In this document: positions 35,501-43,085 of the stretch, piece after piece | Layout: every line of letters starts with the position of its first letter | How positions within the stretch are numbered: position 1 is the stretch's first letter | DNA from: Bacillus renqingensis | GTDB lineage: Bacteria > Bacillota > Bacilli > Bacillales > Cytobacillaceae | Direction: 5' to 3' | Assembly: GCF_016464375.1 (NCBI RefSeq) | Contig: NZ_JADDIU010000005.1 | Coordinates: 62,001 to 126,000, forward strand | Length of the DNA stretch: 64,000 bases | The notes under the pieces: generated by a model | Seen by the model: the letters and a program-made list of their open reading frames with translations, nothing else | What the model was told of the DNA's origin: nothing | The model's database searches: none | Made by a program: the position numbers and the translations under genes

Positions 35501-37103
35501 GGCAAGGCTCGATGGGAAAAAGCTTTCCATCAATTCCACCGATGGAGATGGCTCAGGGGTTGCCTATTATGACATTTTAGTACATGGAAAATCTGTTTTT
35601 ACTAAGAAGGATGTCCCTTTAGCAGCCGGTGCACAAGAATATACATTCGAGGAAACTCCAGTTGGTTTAGTAGAGGTCGTTGCTTATGACTTTGCCGGCA
35701 ATACGAGCAAAGTAGAGGTGCGCGGTGGTACGGACAACACGATTCCATTTGTCCACGTCACGTCGATCAAGGCGACTGAGGTTCACCCATCCCATAAGTT
35801 GCCTGTTGCGGGATATGTTACAGATGAATCAAAACTCCGCAGCCTTTCGATTCAAGTGGAACCGAAGGAGGGCGACAAATATCCTGCTCAATCGGTGAAG
35901 TTTAACAGGAACCCTTTAGGAGAGTATGAATTTGCAACAGAAGTGACAGTGAAAAAAGACGGCGTCTACAATATTAAGGTTTCCGGTGAAGACGATGCCG
36001 GCAACAAAATTGATTATCTCGTCCGCGATTTGATGATTGACACAACTGCACCACAAATTAAGGTGAATGTGCCCGCCAAGGTTAAATCTGACGTTCAATC
36101 GGTAGACCTTAAAGCGGTGATTTCCGACAACTTTAGTCAGCTTCGCTATCTGGTGGATGGCAATGAAGAATTTTATAAAAAATTTGATGAACATTATGAA
36201 ATGGAAAGCTTAAGCAAAGAGGTTACCACAAAAGTAGAGCTTGAGCCGGGCTATAATACCTTTACCCTTGAGCTCATTGATATTGCCGGTCATAAAACAA
36301 CAAAACAAGTGAAGGTTTATCGTGGTGAGTCCTATAAAGTAAAATATTATGATGGTAAAGCTGTTATAAAAACGGGTGAGGTGCTGAAAGGGTCGAAAGC
36401 AACTGCTCCAGCAGCACCGAAAAAGTCCGGCTACACCTTTATCGGCTGGTATAAAGATGCCAAGTTCACGGCAAAGTTTGATTTTAATAAACCGATTACC
36501 GCGGATACCAATATTTATGCCCGCTATGCGAAAAATCTAACGAAACCTGGAAAAATAAAGGCTGTATCGGCTGATTACAATAAGCTTACGGTCAGCTGGG
36601 CAAAAGTATCAGGTGCCGCCGGATATGATGTCTGGCGTGCAACATCAAAATCCGGTAAATATGCAAAGATAACCACGGTTAAAGGAACAAGCTACAACAA
36701 TAGCGGTTTAACAACCGGAAAAACGTATTACTATAAGGTTGCGGCCACATCTACGGTTGGCGGCGTGAAGCTTTCAAGCCCTTATTCTGCTGTTGTAAGC
36801 GGCAAACCTGCGCTTAAGAAGCCGACAGGTGTCAAAGCGGCTAAAGCAAGCAGCACTTCCGTGAAGGTTTCCTGGAGCAGGGTAAATGGTGCCAGCGGCT
36901 ATAAAGTATACCGTGCCACCTCGAAATCCGGAAAATACTCTTTAGTCAAGACGGTTTCTTCCGGCAAAACGGTCAGCTTTACCAATACGAAATTGAAAAA
37001 AGGAAAAACGTATTATTACCAGGTTAGGACCTACCGCAATGTGAGCGGTAAGTACGAGTACAGCCCTTATTCCGCTGTTGTTTCAAAATATCTGAAAAAA
37101 TAA
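32520..37103 (+). CDS. Large secreted subtilisin-like protease (Vpr-like, S8)
   Basis: 1527 residues. The start at 32520 follows GGAGGAG; an earlier frame extension lacks a signal. Order: signal peptide (LPLLLILLMVFSSVVQAA); inhibitor I9-like propeptide; S8 catalytic domain with Asp197 (IIDTGID), His263 (HGMHVAG) and Ser589 (GTSMAAPH). A PA domain is inserted at about 440-530 (YALVQRGGISFVDKA). Then Fn3-like/DUF1034-type modules, a FlgD-like Ig segment (AISPNGDGVQDN), further Ig-like repeats, an InlB B-type repeat (SGYTFIGWYKDAKFT) and two C-terminal Fn3 domains sharing the repeated motif RATSKSGKY. There is no LPxTG or SLH anchor, so it is probably released or held by basic Lys-rich modules. 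A terminator follows. Confidence 0.92.
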   Translation: MTFKRSLPLLLILLMVFSSVVQAAVPKVPKSDRNSSQSTQERHIFQKSIKGKDVAKTYKMTDKVRVIVEVEGEPAITHATKQGKKYSELSKSVKTKLENNIVNAQQKVKSQITQKAINMKFKQHFTTTFNGFSGLVEYGKIPAIKSISGVSKVTIAHEYQRPKTKPDMKYSKEIVEAQKAWEDYGYKGEGMVIGIIDTGIDSSHKDMNITDKSKAALTEGKVSALKNEKGLPGKFFNEKVPYGYNYYDENDQILDIGPDASMHGMHVAGTVGANGDEEKGGIKGIAPEAQLLALKVFGNDPEMPSTWSDIIIKAIDDSIKLGADVNNLSLGSTSAFVQADDPEQMAVQRAVDNGVLMSISAGNSNHIGDGYANPLAGNPDYGVVGAPGIAANSLQVASVENNYLDLDTITYSFDGTEAGKAPFLSAGSANPLKQSQKSFEVLAAGLGKPEDFAGKDFKGKYALVQRGGISFVDKAINAQGAGAAGVIIYNNATGFVSMASDESIKIPYLFMLKSDGDELRAKLDKGVKVTIDFKGDKQTTQNPTAGQMSQFTSWGVTPNLDFKPEITAPGGNILSTLNNNQYGVMSGTSMAAPHVSGGASLVLERVKKDFANLTGAARVNMAKNILMNTSKVADDKGTYNAYYNLSNPYSPRRQGAGVMQLHAALSTPIVVTNEKTNEAKVALKEIKDNKASFTLKVQNFSTKDVTYHVDGNVQTDLAFKDEKNRIIDELEAQGIYKAGTISETKPWLGKYPISFSQNKVTIPANGSTSIDVTIDLTDTIDWANNAPLNEIFENGYYVEGFVTLTDEHDEYPVVSVPYVGFNGDWNKAPILDEAIYDGKDANSFYHQTGMATTAGEKDGVKLYDYLGYNPADDSVKSKQIAISPNGDGVQDNALPILSFLRNAKTVEYKIVDKNDKLLRKVKSDSLIVKNYNDSGKGDQFYIDPENAWDGTVKNKVVPDGQYYYEIDAAIDYPGKEPQKRKFPVIVDTVAPKVTARLDGKKLSINSTDGDGSGVAYYDILVHGKSVFTKKDVPLAAGAQEYTFEETPVGLVEVVAYDFAGNTSKVEVRGGTDNTIPFVHVTSIKATEVHPSHKLPVAGYVTDESKLRSLSIQVEPKEGDKYPAQSVKFNRNPLGEYEFATEVTVKKDGVYNIKVSGEDDAGNKIDYLVRDLMIDTTAPQIKVNVPAKVKSDVQSVDLKAVISDNFSQLRYLVDGNEEFYKKFDEHYEMESLSKEVTTKVELEPGYNTFTLELIDIAGHKTTKQVKVYRGESYKVKYYDGKAVIKTGEVLKGSKATAPAAPKKSGYTFIGWYKDAKFTAKFDFNKPITADTNIYARYAKNLTKPGKIKAVSADYNKLTVSWAKVSGAAGYDVWRATSKSGKYAKITTVKGTSYNNSGLTTGKTYYYKVAATSTVGGVKLSSPYSAVVSGKPALKKPTGVKAAKASSTSVKVSWSRVNGASGYKVYRATSKSGKYSLVKTVSSGKTVSFTNTKLKKGKTYYYQVRTYRNVSGKYEYSPYSAVVSKYLKK

Positions 37104-37151
37104 AGGCGGCATGGCCATGACATCTTGATAGAATAGCTGTCCTTTTTCAAC

Positions 37152-37195
37152 AAAAGAACGCTCGGAGCAAAAGTTGCCCCGAGCGTTTCTTTGTT
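37152..37195. terminator. Bidirectional terminator between subtilase and yhcN-like gene
   Basis: AACGCTCGG (37157-37165) pairs with CCGAGCGTT (37179-37187), loop 13 bases, with CAAAAG on the left and TCTTTGTTATTTTT on the right. It serves two convergent genes and touches the stop of the minus-strand one. Confidence 0.85.
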
Positions 37196-37889
37196 ATTTT
37201 TCACGTGTCATTTTTATAAGGGTGGTCATATCGCTTGTTAGTCTGCTGTATGAAGGGTTGTCCGCCTTAATGGTGGCTTTTATCCGGTCAATCAGCGTCA
37301 TCGCCTTAGGATTGGTCACAGTCAGAATCTGTACATGACCGTCAAAGGCCTTATTCATCAGTCTTTTCGCATGGTCTAAATTATCATCTGAATTAATATC
37401 TGTTTTGTCTACCCCGTCAGAGTCCCCTTTACCAGATTCACCAGCGGTATTGTTTAACAGCTTGCTTTGCATTTCATCGTAGCGGGTAGAAGTAGTCTCA
37501 TGCTTTGCACGTGCAAGAATAACGGTGTCATCAAGGACGAAAACCTTAATCCCGGTAATTCCCTCGGCGGAAAGTCTTGATTCTAAATGGGATGAGATCC
37601 CGCCATCATGCAAGCTGGAGCTGCCAATTAAGCTGTAGACATTTGTTCCCATGCCATTGGATGTCTTAGTGGTTTGTTTCTTCGTCCGATCGACGCTAGG
37701 AATCACCGTAGCATCGTTCTTGTTCTGGACATGTCCATTTCCCTTCTGATTTAATGACTTGTCATGAAAATCAAGATGTTCTGCGGCATCCGCCTCATTT
37801 TGCTGAAACCTTTGCTGACTGGAACAAGCACCAAGTACTAATATCAAACCAACAAACGGTGCAGCCCAAATCTTCCAATTTCTCTTCAT
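37194..37889 (-). CDS. YhcN/YlaJ-family sporulation lipoprotein
   Basis: 231 residues. Signal peptide with lipobox VLGAC, then a polar Gln/Asn/Lys-rich linker. The YhcN/YlaJ domain follows from about residue 80 (LESRLSAEGITGIKVFVLDDTVILA and the later HVQILTVTNPKAM region). Members are associated with the spore membrane or germination. AAAAGGAGG precedes the ATG. A sigma-F/G-like promoter just upstream (37943-37913) agrees with forespore expression. Confidence 0.85.
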   Translation of the reverse strand: MKRNWKIWAAPFVGLILVLGACSSQQRFQQNEADAAEHLDFHDKSLNQKGNGHVQNKNDATVIPSVDRTKKQTTKTSNGMGTNVYSLIGSSSLHDGGISSHLESRLSAEGITGIKVFVLDDTVILARAKHETTSTRYDEMQSKLLNNTAGESGKGDSDGVDKTDINSDDNLDHAKRLMNKAFDGHVQILTVTNPKAMTLIDRIKATIKADNPSYSRLTSDMTTLIKMTREK

Positions 37890-37912
37890 AAATTTACCTC
37901 CTTTTTACCAAA

Positions 37913-37943
37913 TACGATTCCCCTTATTTTTTCTGAGTATGCA
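37913..37943 (-). promoter_or_regulatory. Candidate forespore (sigma-F/G) promoter
   Basis: Minus strand TGCATA (37943-37938) matches the -35 TGMATA. After 18 bp, preceded by GGGG, AATCGTA (37919-37913) matches the -10 CATNNTA at six of seven relevant positions. It lies about 24 bp before the start codon of the YhcN-like lipoprotein. Confidence 0.5.
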
Positions 37944-38025
37944 TGGTTATTTTTTGGGAACATTATCAATCAAGTGGTAGAAAACTGCCGAAATTTAATT
38001 GACTATTTGATGGAGGTGCAGGCAA

Positions 38026-38775
38026 GTGGCGGAAGAAAAAAACAAAGAAATACCACAGGATGAATCGAGAAGAAAATTTATTCGCAATACCGGCTACACA
38101 GTGGGTGGGCTCGCTGTTGGCGGTATATTAGGCAGCTTGATTCCGTGGAGGAAGGATCACTCTAATGGCAGCAACCCGCCTTCTTCCCATGAGCAAAATT
38201 TCAATCAGGCCTTGATGTATTTTACTCCGGAGCAATTTAACATTGTCGAAGCGGCTACCGAGAGAATCTTTCCGGCAGATGATCATGGTCCGGGGGCAAA
38301 AGCATTGGGTGTCGCCTTTTACATTGACCACCAATTAGCAGGAGACTGGGGCTTTAATGCCCGGGAATATATGCAAGCTCCTTTTTATCGTGGTGAAAAA
38401 GTCCAGGGCTACCAAGGACGATTAAAACGGCGGGATATATTTAATATTGCGTTACAAGAAATCGATAATCACAGTATGCAGGTTTATAAGAAAAGTTTTA
38501 CTGAATTAAAGGGTGAACAGAAAGACAAGATTTTAAAGGATTTTGAGGAGGACAAGGTAAATATAACGACCATTTCAGCGAGCGGCTTTTTCCAAATGCT
38601 GCGCAGTGCAACGTTAGAGGGAGTATACAGCGATCCTTTATACGGCGGAAACCGCAATATGGATGGCTGGAAAATGCGCAATTACCCAGGAAGCCAAATG
38701 GCTTATGCCGATGTAATTGAGAAAGACTTTACCAAAATTAAGCCGCAAAGTCTCCGAAATCATATGAACCACTAG
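38026..38775 (+). CDS. Gluconate 2-dehydrogenase subunit 3 family protein (Tat substrate)
   Basis: 249 residues. N-terminus has a twin-arginine motif (ESRRKFIRNTGYT) followed by a Gly-rich hydrophobic stretch (GGLAVGGILGSLIPW), so folded export by the Tat system is expected. The remainder matches the small (gamma) subunit family of membrane-bound gluconate dehydrogenases (QFNIVEAATERIFPADDHGPGA). Start codon GTG with GGAGG upstream. It is followed after 92 bp by the GMC flavoprotein with which it should pair, carrying it across the membrane by hitch-hiking. The usual cytochrome c subunit is absent. Confidence 0.85.
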   Translation: MAEEKNKEIPQDESRRKFIRNTGYTVGGLAVGGILGSLIPWRKDHSNGSNPPSSHEQNFNQALMYFTPEQFNIVEAATERIFPADDHGPGAKALGVAFYIDHQLAGDWGFNAREYMQAPFYRGEKVQGYQGRLKRRDIFNIALQEIDNHSMQVYKKSFTELKGEQKDKILKDFEEDKVNITTISASGFFQMLRSATLEGVYSDPLYGGNRNMDGWKMRNYPGSQMAYADVIEKDFTKIKPQSLRNHMNH

Positions 38776-38867
38776 AAAGCAACAGGCGCCGTTTATTGGC
38801 GAAGCATAAGACAATTTTCGAAAGTATTTGATGCAATTTCATTGAATCTGAAAAAGAAGGTGAAATC

Positions 38868-40583
38868 ATGGCAAGAAAATTACCAAAAACGGATGTTGTG
38901 ATTGTAGGTGTTGGCTGGGCAGGTGGTATTATTGCCTCTGAATTAACAAAAAAAGGTCTGAAGGTAGTTGGCCTGGAAAGAGGAAGAGAACGCAAAACGG
39001 AAGATTACTTTATGGTGCACGACGAGCTGCGGTATGCCTTACGGTATGACTTGATGCAGGATTTGTCCAAAGAAACGATTACCTTCCGCGGCAATGAGAG
39101 AATCCGCGCCCTGCCGATGAGGCAATATGGTTCGTTTTTAATTGGTGACGGCCTAGGCGGTGCCGGAGTCCATTGGAATGGACATACCTTCCGCTTTTTG
39201 CCGTATGATTTTGAAATCCGTAGTAAAACAACGGAACGTTATGGAAAAAACAAGATTCCCGCTGAAATGACCATTCAGGATTGGGGGATTACCTATGACG
39301 AATTGGAACCATATTATGATAAATTTGAAAAAACAGCTGGAATCTCCGGTGAAGAAAACCCGCTCGGAGGGAAACGGTCTGACAAATATCCTACGCCGCC
39401 GATGAAAAAGTCGCCGGCAATGAAAATGTTTGAAAAGGCAGCGAAGAACATGAAGCTTCATCCGTATATGCTGCCTTCTGCCAATTTATCACAATCCTAT
39501 ACAAATCCGGATGGGATCGCCAGGGCAGCCTGCCAATATTGCGGGTATTGTGAACGGTTTGGCTGTGAGTATGGAGCAAAAGCGGATCCGGTTGTTACCG
39601 TCATTCCGGTGGCAAAGAAATCGGGGAAATTTGAGCTCCGAACCCATTCCCATGTAAGACGGATTTTACATAAAGGAGGAAAAGCGACCGGTGTCCTCTA
39701 TACGGATACAACAACAGGTGAGGAGATTGAGCAGCCCGCGGATATAGTTGTCGTAACAAGCTACGTATTTAATAATATTCGCTTGTTACTAATGTCGGGG
39801 TTAGGTAAGCCATATGATCCTTCAACAGGCAGGGGCGTGATTGGGAAAAATTATGCCTACCAAGTGATGAAGGGAAATGCGATTGGCTTTTTTGATAATA
39901 AGGAATTTAATACGTTTGCCGGGGCAGGTGCGCTCGGAGTCGTTCTCGATGATTACAACGGGGATAATTTCGATCATTCTAATCTCAAGTTTATTCATGG
40001 CGGCGGCATCTCCTTTACGCAGACGGGCTTAAGGCCGATTCAAAACAACGCGGTTCCACAGGGCACAGCAACATGGGGAAAGGAATTCAAAGAAACATCG
40101 CTAAAATACGCCAATCGGTATTTATCAGTTGGTGCCCAAGGATCATCAATGCCGTTCAAGCATCATTATCTTGACCTGGATCCTACTTATAAAGATGCAT
40201 ACGGTGATCCGCTAATCCGAATTACCTTTGATTTTGAAGATCAAGATCGAAATCTTGCCGTCTTCCTGGCTAATAAATCCGCGGATATCTTAAAGGAAAT
40301 GGGCGCTGACCATATTGATTCGCTGAAGGAACTGGGGCCTTACGATATTACCACGTACCAATCGACACACAATACGGGCGGGGTGATTATGGGGGATGAT
40401 CCAGCGACATCAGCCGTTAATAATTATTTGCAAATGTGGGATGCCGATAATGTATTTGTTGTCGGTGCTTCCGCCTTTGCTCATAACTCCGGCTACAACC
40501 CTACCGGAACCGTTGGTGCCTTTTCCTATCGCGCCGCAGAGGGAATTCTAAAATACCGTGATAAGGGCGGACAGGTGGTCTAA
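38868..40583 (+). CDS. GMC-family FAD oxidoreductase (gluconate dehydrogenase large-subunit-like)
   Basis: 571 residues. FAD-binding loop VVIVGVGWAGGIIASEL at the N-terminus, FAD/substrate region GDGLGGAGVHWNGHTFR near residue 90. C-terminal active-site region HNTGGVIMGDD and HNSGYNPTGTVGAFSYRAAE carries the conserved His/Asn. A Cys-rich stretch (CQYCGYCERFGCEYGAK) near residue 222 is typical of this gluconate-dehydrogenase-type subgroup. It has no signal peptide and probably uses the Tat signal of the preceding subunit. Likely oxidises an aldonic acid or sugar alcohol outside the membrane and feeds quinones; the substrate is unknown. Confidence 0.85.
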   Translation: MARKLPKTDVVIVGVGWAGGIIASELTKKGLKVVGLERGRERKTEDYFMVHDELRYALRYDLMQDLSKETITFRGNERIRALPMRQYGSFLIGDGLGGAGVHWNGHTFRFLPYDFEIRSKTTERYGKNKIPAEMTIQDWGITYDELEPYYDKFEKTAGISGEENPLGGKRSDKYPTPPMKKSPAMKMFEKAAKNMKLHPYMLPSANLSQSYTNPDGIARAACQYCGYCERFGCEYGAKADPVVTVIPVAKKSGKFELRTHSHVRRILHKGGKATGVLYTDTTTGEEIEQPADIVVVTSYVFNNIRLLLMSGLGKPYDPSTGRGVIGKNYAYQVMKGNAIGFFDNKEFNTFAGAGALGVVLDDYNGDNFDHSNLKFIHGGGISFTQTGLRPIQNNAVPQGTATWGKEFKETSLKYANRYLSVGAQGSSMPFKHHYLDLDPTYKDAYGDPLIRITFDFEDQDRNLAVFLANKSADILKEMGADHIDSLKELGPYDITTYQSTHNTGGVIMGDDPATSAVNNYLQMWDADNVFVVGASAFAHNSGYNPTGTVGAFSYRAAEGILKYRDKGGQVV

Positions 40584-40588
40584 AGAGC

Positions 40589-40624
40589 AAAAGGTGCTCC
40601 TCATTTGGGGGGCACTTTCTTTAT
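40589..40624 (+). terminator. Terminator after the GMC gene
   Basis: AAAGGTGCTCC pairs with GGGGGGCACTTT around TCATTT (imperfect but stable), followed by CTTTATTTT. Confidence 0.75.
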
Positions 40625-40719
40625 TTTACAGTTCATATGTGTGTCTGCTTTGCTATTTGCAGGGACTTTTTATTACAATAGCAATAGTGTTAATAGTATG
40701 ATTGGAGGAGAAATTGAAA

Positions 40720-41064
40720 ATGACACAACAGGAAAATAATACGCTGCCGCCCAAAACATGTACAATTGAACGGTTAGTTACCATTGAAAAGGATGTAAAG
40801 AAGGTGCTTGCCGGGGAAAAAACAGCGACCCGCCGCAATGGCCGCTATGCTGATCCCGGTGAAGTCATGACGCTCGATGGCCGCCAGTTCGTGGTAGAGA
40901 AGGTGTATTCACAAAGCTTAGGTGAACTGACAGATGCCGATGCCCGCCGCGAAGGTTTTGATTCAGTGGAAGAATATAAACAATCGATACTTTCCATTCA
41001 TCCTGGTATGCCATGGCTGCCGCAAATGAGAGTCTGGGTCCACGAATTTCATCCAGTTGATTAA
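40720..41064 (+). CDS. ASCH-domain protein
   Basis: 114 residues. The ASCH beta-barrel motif is seen at KVLAGEKTATRRNGRYADPGE (partly cited: GEKTATRR), with the following FVVEKVYSQSLGELTDADARREGF helix. ASCH proteins bind RNA or modified nucleosides, and some (YqfB) hydrolyse N4-acetylcytidine; the catalytic role here is not known. The ATG at 40720 has GGAGGAG nine bases upstream and is preferred to a TTG inside that ribosome binding site. Single-gene unit with its own terminator. Confidence 0.85.
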   Translation: MTQQENNTLPPKTCTIERLVTIEKDVKKVLAGEKTATRRNGRYADPGEVMTLDGRQFVVEKVYSQSLGELTDADARREGFDSVEEYKQSILSIHPGMPWLPQMRVWVHEFHPVD

Positions 41065-41070
41065 GGCAAT

Positions 41071-41103
41071 CAGTCCATATTTAGTTATGGGCTGTTTTTT
41101 TTT
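41071..41103 (+). terminator. Terminator of the ASCH gene
   Basis: CAGTCCATA (41071-41079) pairs with TATGGGCTG (41086-41094), with one G-U pair, followed by a run of nine T. Confidence 0.9.
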
Positions 41104-41126
41104 GGAGGGATTCGCCAGTTGGAAAG

Positions 41127-41212
41127 AGTTATCCGCGAATTGAACGGGTTTATCCGCGAATTGAACGGGTTTATCCGCGAATTGAAGCATGTTATCCGCG
41201 ATTTGAAGCACC
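41127..41212. repeat. 21-bp tandem array (TTATCCGCGAATTGAA type)
   Basis: TTATCCGCGA starts at 41129, 41150, 41171 and 41192, exactly 21 bp apart. The first three units read GAATTGAA(C/G) and the fourth GATTTGAAGC. Degenerate flanks (TTCGCCAGTTGG, TTTGCCAATTG) extend the pattern. It lies between the ASCH terminator and the ABC exporter ribosome binding site; because 21 is a multiple of three it stays open in several frames but has no sign of being coding. Confidence 0.85.
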
Positions 41213-41327
41213 CCATTTGCCAATTGCCCGTACTATTCATCCCCTTCCCCCACCAAAGTTCAATTATTTGTTTATTTTTAGAAAACAAAATTATAATAGT
41301 TTTATCAAAGCTCGAGGAGCAAAACTT

Positions 41328-43085
41328 ATGAAGTTTTTTAAAAAATATATTAAAAAATATTGGCTGTCCTTCAGTATTGCGGTGCTGTTTCTCACCCTAG
41401 AAGCTATTTGTGATTTGCTGCAGCCGACGATTATCGCCAAAATTATCGATGAAGGCGTGGCAAACCGAAACATCCATTATGTGTTAAAAATGGGCGGAGT
41501 GATGCTGCTCGTTACTGCCTGTGGCGCCGTTGCGGCCTCAACGAGAAGTATCTTAGCCAGTATTGTTTCGCAAAAATTCGGCGCCGAGCTACGATCCGAT
41601 TTATTTAAAAAAATTCAAACCTTAGCCTTTAAAAACCTTGATCAATTTGACCGTGCGTCACTCATCACCCGGCTGACAAATGATGTCACCCAAGTACAGG
41701 TCTTCGTCAATGGGTTAATGCGTATCTTCGTAAAGTCCCCCCTGCTGGCAATTGGCGGGCTGATCATGGCAACGAGGCTTAACCTGAACCTCGCCGTCGT
41801 CCTTGCTGTTGTCGTTCCGCTGGTAGCCATCTTGATTATCGTCAACCTAAGGCTGGGCTTCCCGCTTTTCGCCAAAGTGCAGAAGGCGTTGGACGGCGTC
41901 AACAGCGTAATGCGCGAGTATCTATCAGGTGTGCGTGTGGTGAAAGCCTTCAATCGCTCTGATGTAGAAATTAATAAGTTTACAAAGGTAAATGATCAAT
42001 TTAAGGATCGTTCCATCGCAGCAAGCCGACTTATGTCAATATTTAGCCCTGCGATCATGCTGACGGTCAATCTCGGGATTGTCGTTGTGATTTGGCTTGG
42101 CGGTTTAGGCGTCGAATCTGGTGACATCCAGGTCGGCCATATCATTGCGTTTATCAACTATATGACACAAATATTATTTTCGCTAATGATGATTACGATG
42201 GTGTTTAATATGTTTGTCCGGGCGAAGGCATCGGCAGGCAGAATCAGTGAAGTCTTTTCCCAGGAAATTAAACAGACATGGACGACGGAAGCCATGGTGC
42301 AGGACAACCGCCAAAAAGGAAGAATTGACTTTGAAAATGTTTCCTTTTCTTATGAAGATGCCGGCAGTGAACCGGTGTTAAAGCAGATCAACTTAACCAT
42401 TCTTCCCGGGGAAACGGTTGGAATGATCGGGTCAACCGGGTCCGGGAAAAGCACGCTGGTCGGGCTGATCCCCCGCTTTTACGATGCTACTCAAGGTACG
42501 GTGAAAGTAGGAGGAGAAGACGTTACGGCAATCAAACCGAAAACGCTCAGGGAAAAAATCGCCTTCGTGCCGCAAAAGAATATGTTATTTACCGGCAGCG
42601 TGGCGGATAATATCCGCTGGGGTAAAGAAGATGCCGGCCAAAACGAAATGGAGGAAGCAGCCAAAATTGCCGGGGCGCATGATTTTATTGCCGCTGCCCC
42701 CGAAGGCTATGAAACGGTTATTGGTCAAGGAGGGGTTAATTTTTCCGGCGGGCAGAAACAGCGGATTTCAATTGCCAGGGCATTGGTCAAGATGCCGGAG
42801 ATCCTCATTCTCGATGACAGCACAAGTGCCGTCGATGTCACGACCGAAGCGAAAATTAAGGAAGGGTTGAAAAAGTATACGAAAGGTCTAACGTGTATCT
42901 TAATAGCCCAGCGAATCACTTCCATTATCGATGCTGATAAAATTGTCGTGCTTGACCATGGCAAGGTTGCCGGGGTTGGTACACATCAGGAATTGATCAA
43001 GGATTGTCACGTGTATCAAGAAATTTACCGCTCACAAATTGGCAAGGAGGTGTCTGTACATGGCAAGGGAACAACAGCGGAATAA
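41328..43085 (+). CDS. Heterodimeric ABC exporter, half with degenerate ATPase site (YfiB-like)
   Basis: 585 residues: six-helix exporter membrane domain followed by an ATPase domain with Walker A GSTGSGKST, signature FSGGQKQR and Walker B ILILDDSTSAVD. The residue after the Walker B Asp is Asp rather than the catalytic Glu, which is the hallmark of the non-hydrolysing site in heterodimeric exporters such as BmrCD and LmrCD. The ATG at 41328 follows CGAGGAG. The next gene starts inside its last 26 bases, so the two halves are co-translated. Likely a multidrug or lipid exporter. Confidence 0.88.
   Translation: MKFFKKYIKKYWLSFSIAVLFLTLEAICDLLQPTIIAKIIDEGVANRNIHYVLKMGGVMLLVTACGAVAASTRSILASIVSQKFGAELRSDLFKKIQTLAFKNLDQFDRASLITRLTNDVTQVQVFVNGLMRIFVKSPLLAIGGLIMATRLNLNLAVVLAVVVPLVAILIIVNLRLGFPLFAKVQKALDGVNSVMREYLSGVRVVKAFNRSDVEINKFTKVNDQFKDRSIAASRLMSIFSPAIMLTVNLGIVVVIWLGGLGVESGDIQVGHIIAFINYMTQILFSLMMITMVFNMFVRAKASAGRISEVFSQEIKQTWTTEAMVQDNRQKGRIDFENVSFSYEDAGSEPVLKQINLTILPGETVGMIGSTGSGKSTLVGLIPRFYDATQGTVKVGGEDVTAIKPKTLREKIAFVPQKNMLFTGSVADNIRWGKEDAGQNEMEEAAKIAGAHDFIAAAPEGYETVIGQGGVNFSGGQKQRISIARALVKMPEILILDDSTSAVDVTTEAKIKEGLKKYTKGLTCILIAQRITSIIDADKIVVLDHGKVAGVGTHQELIKDCHVYQEIYRSQIGKEVSVHGKGTTAE

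Noticed and set aside
41119-41331. Open frame across the 21-bp array, and the upstream in-frame extension of the ABC exporter
   Set aside because: It encodes only the repeated FIRELNG heptapeptide or array sequence. The exporter has a proper ribosome binding site and ATG at 41328.
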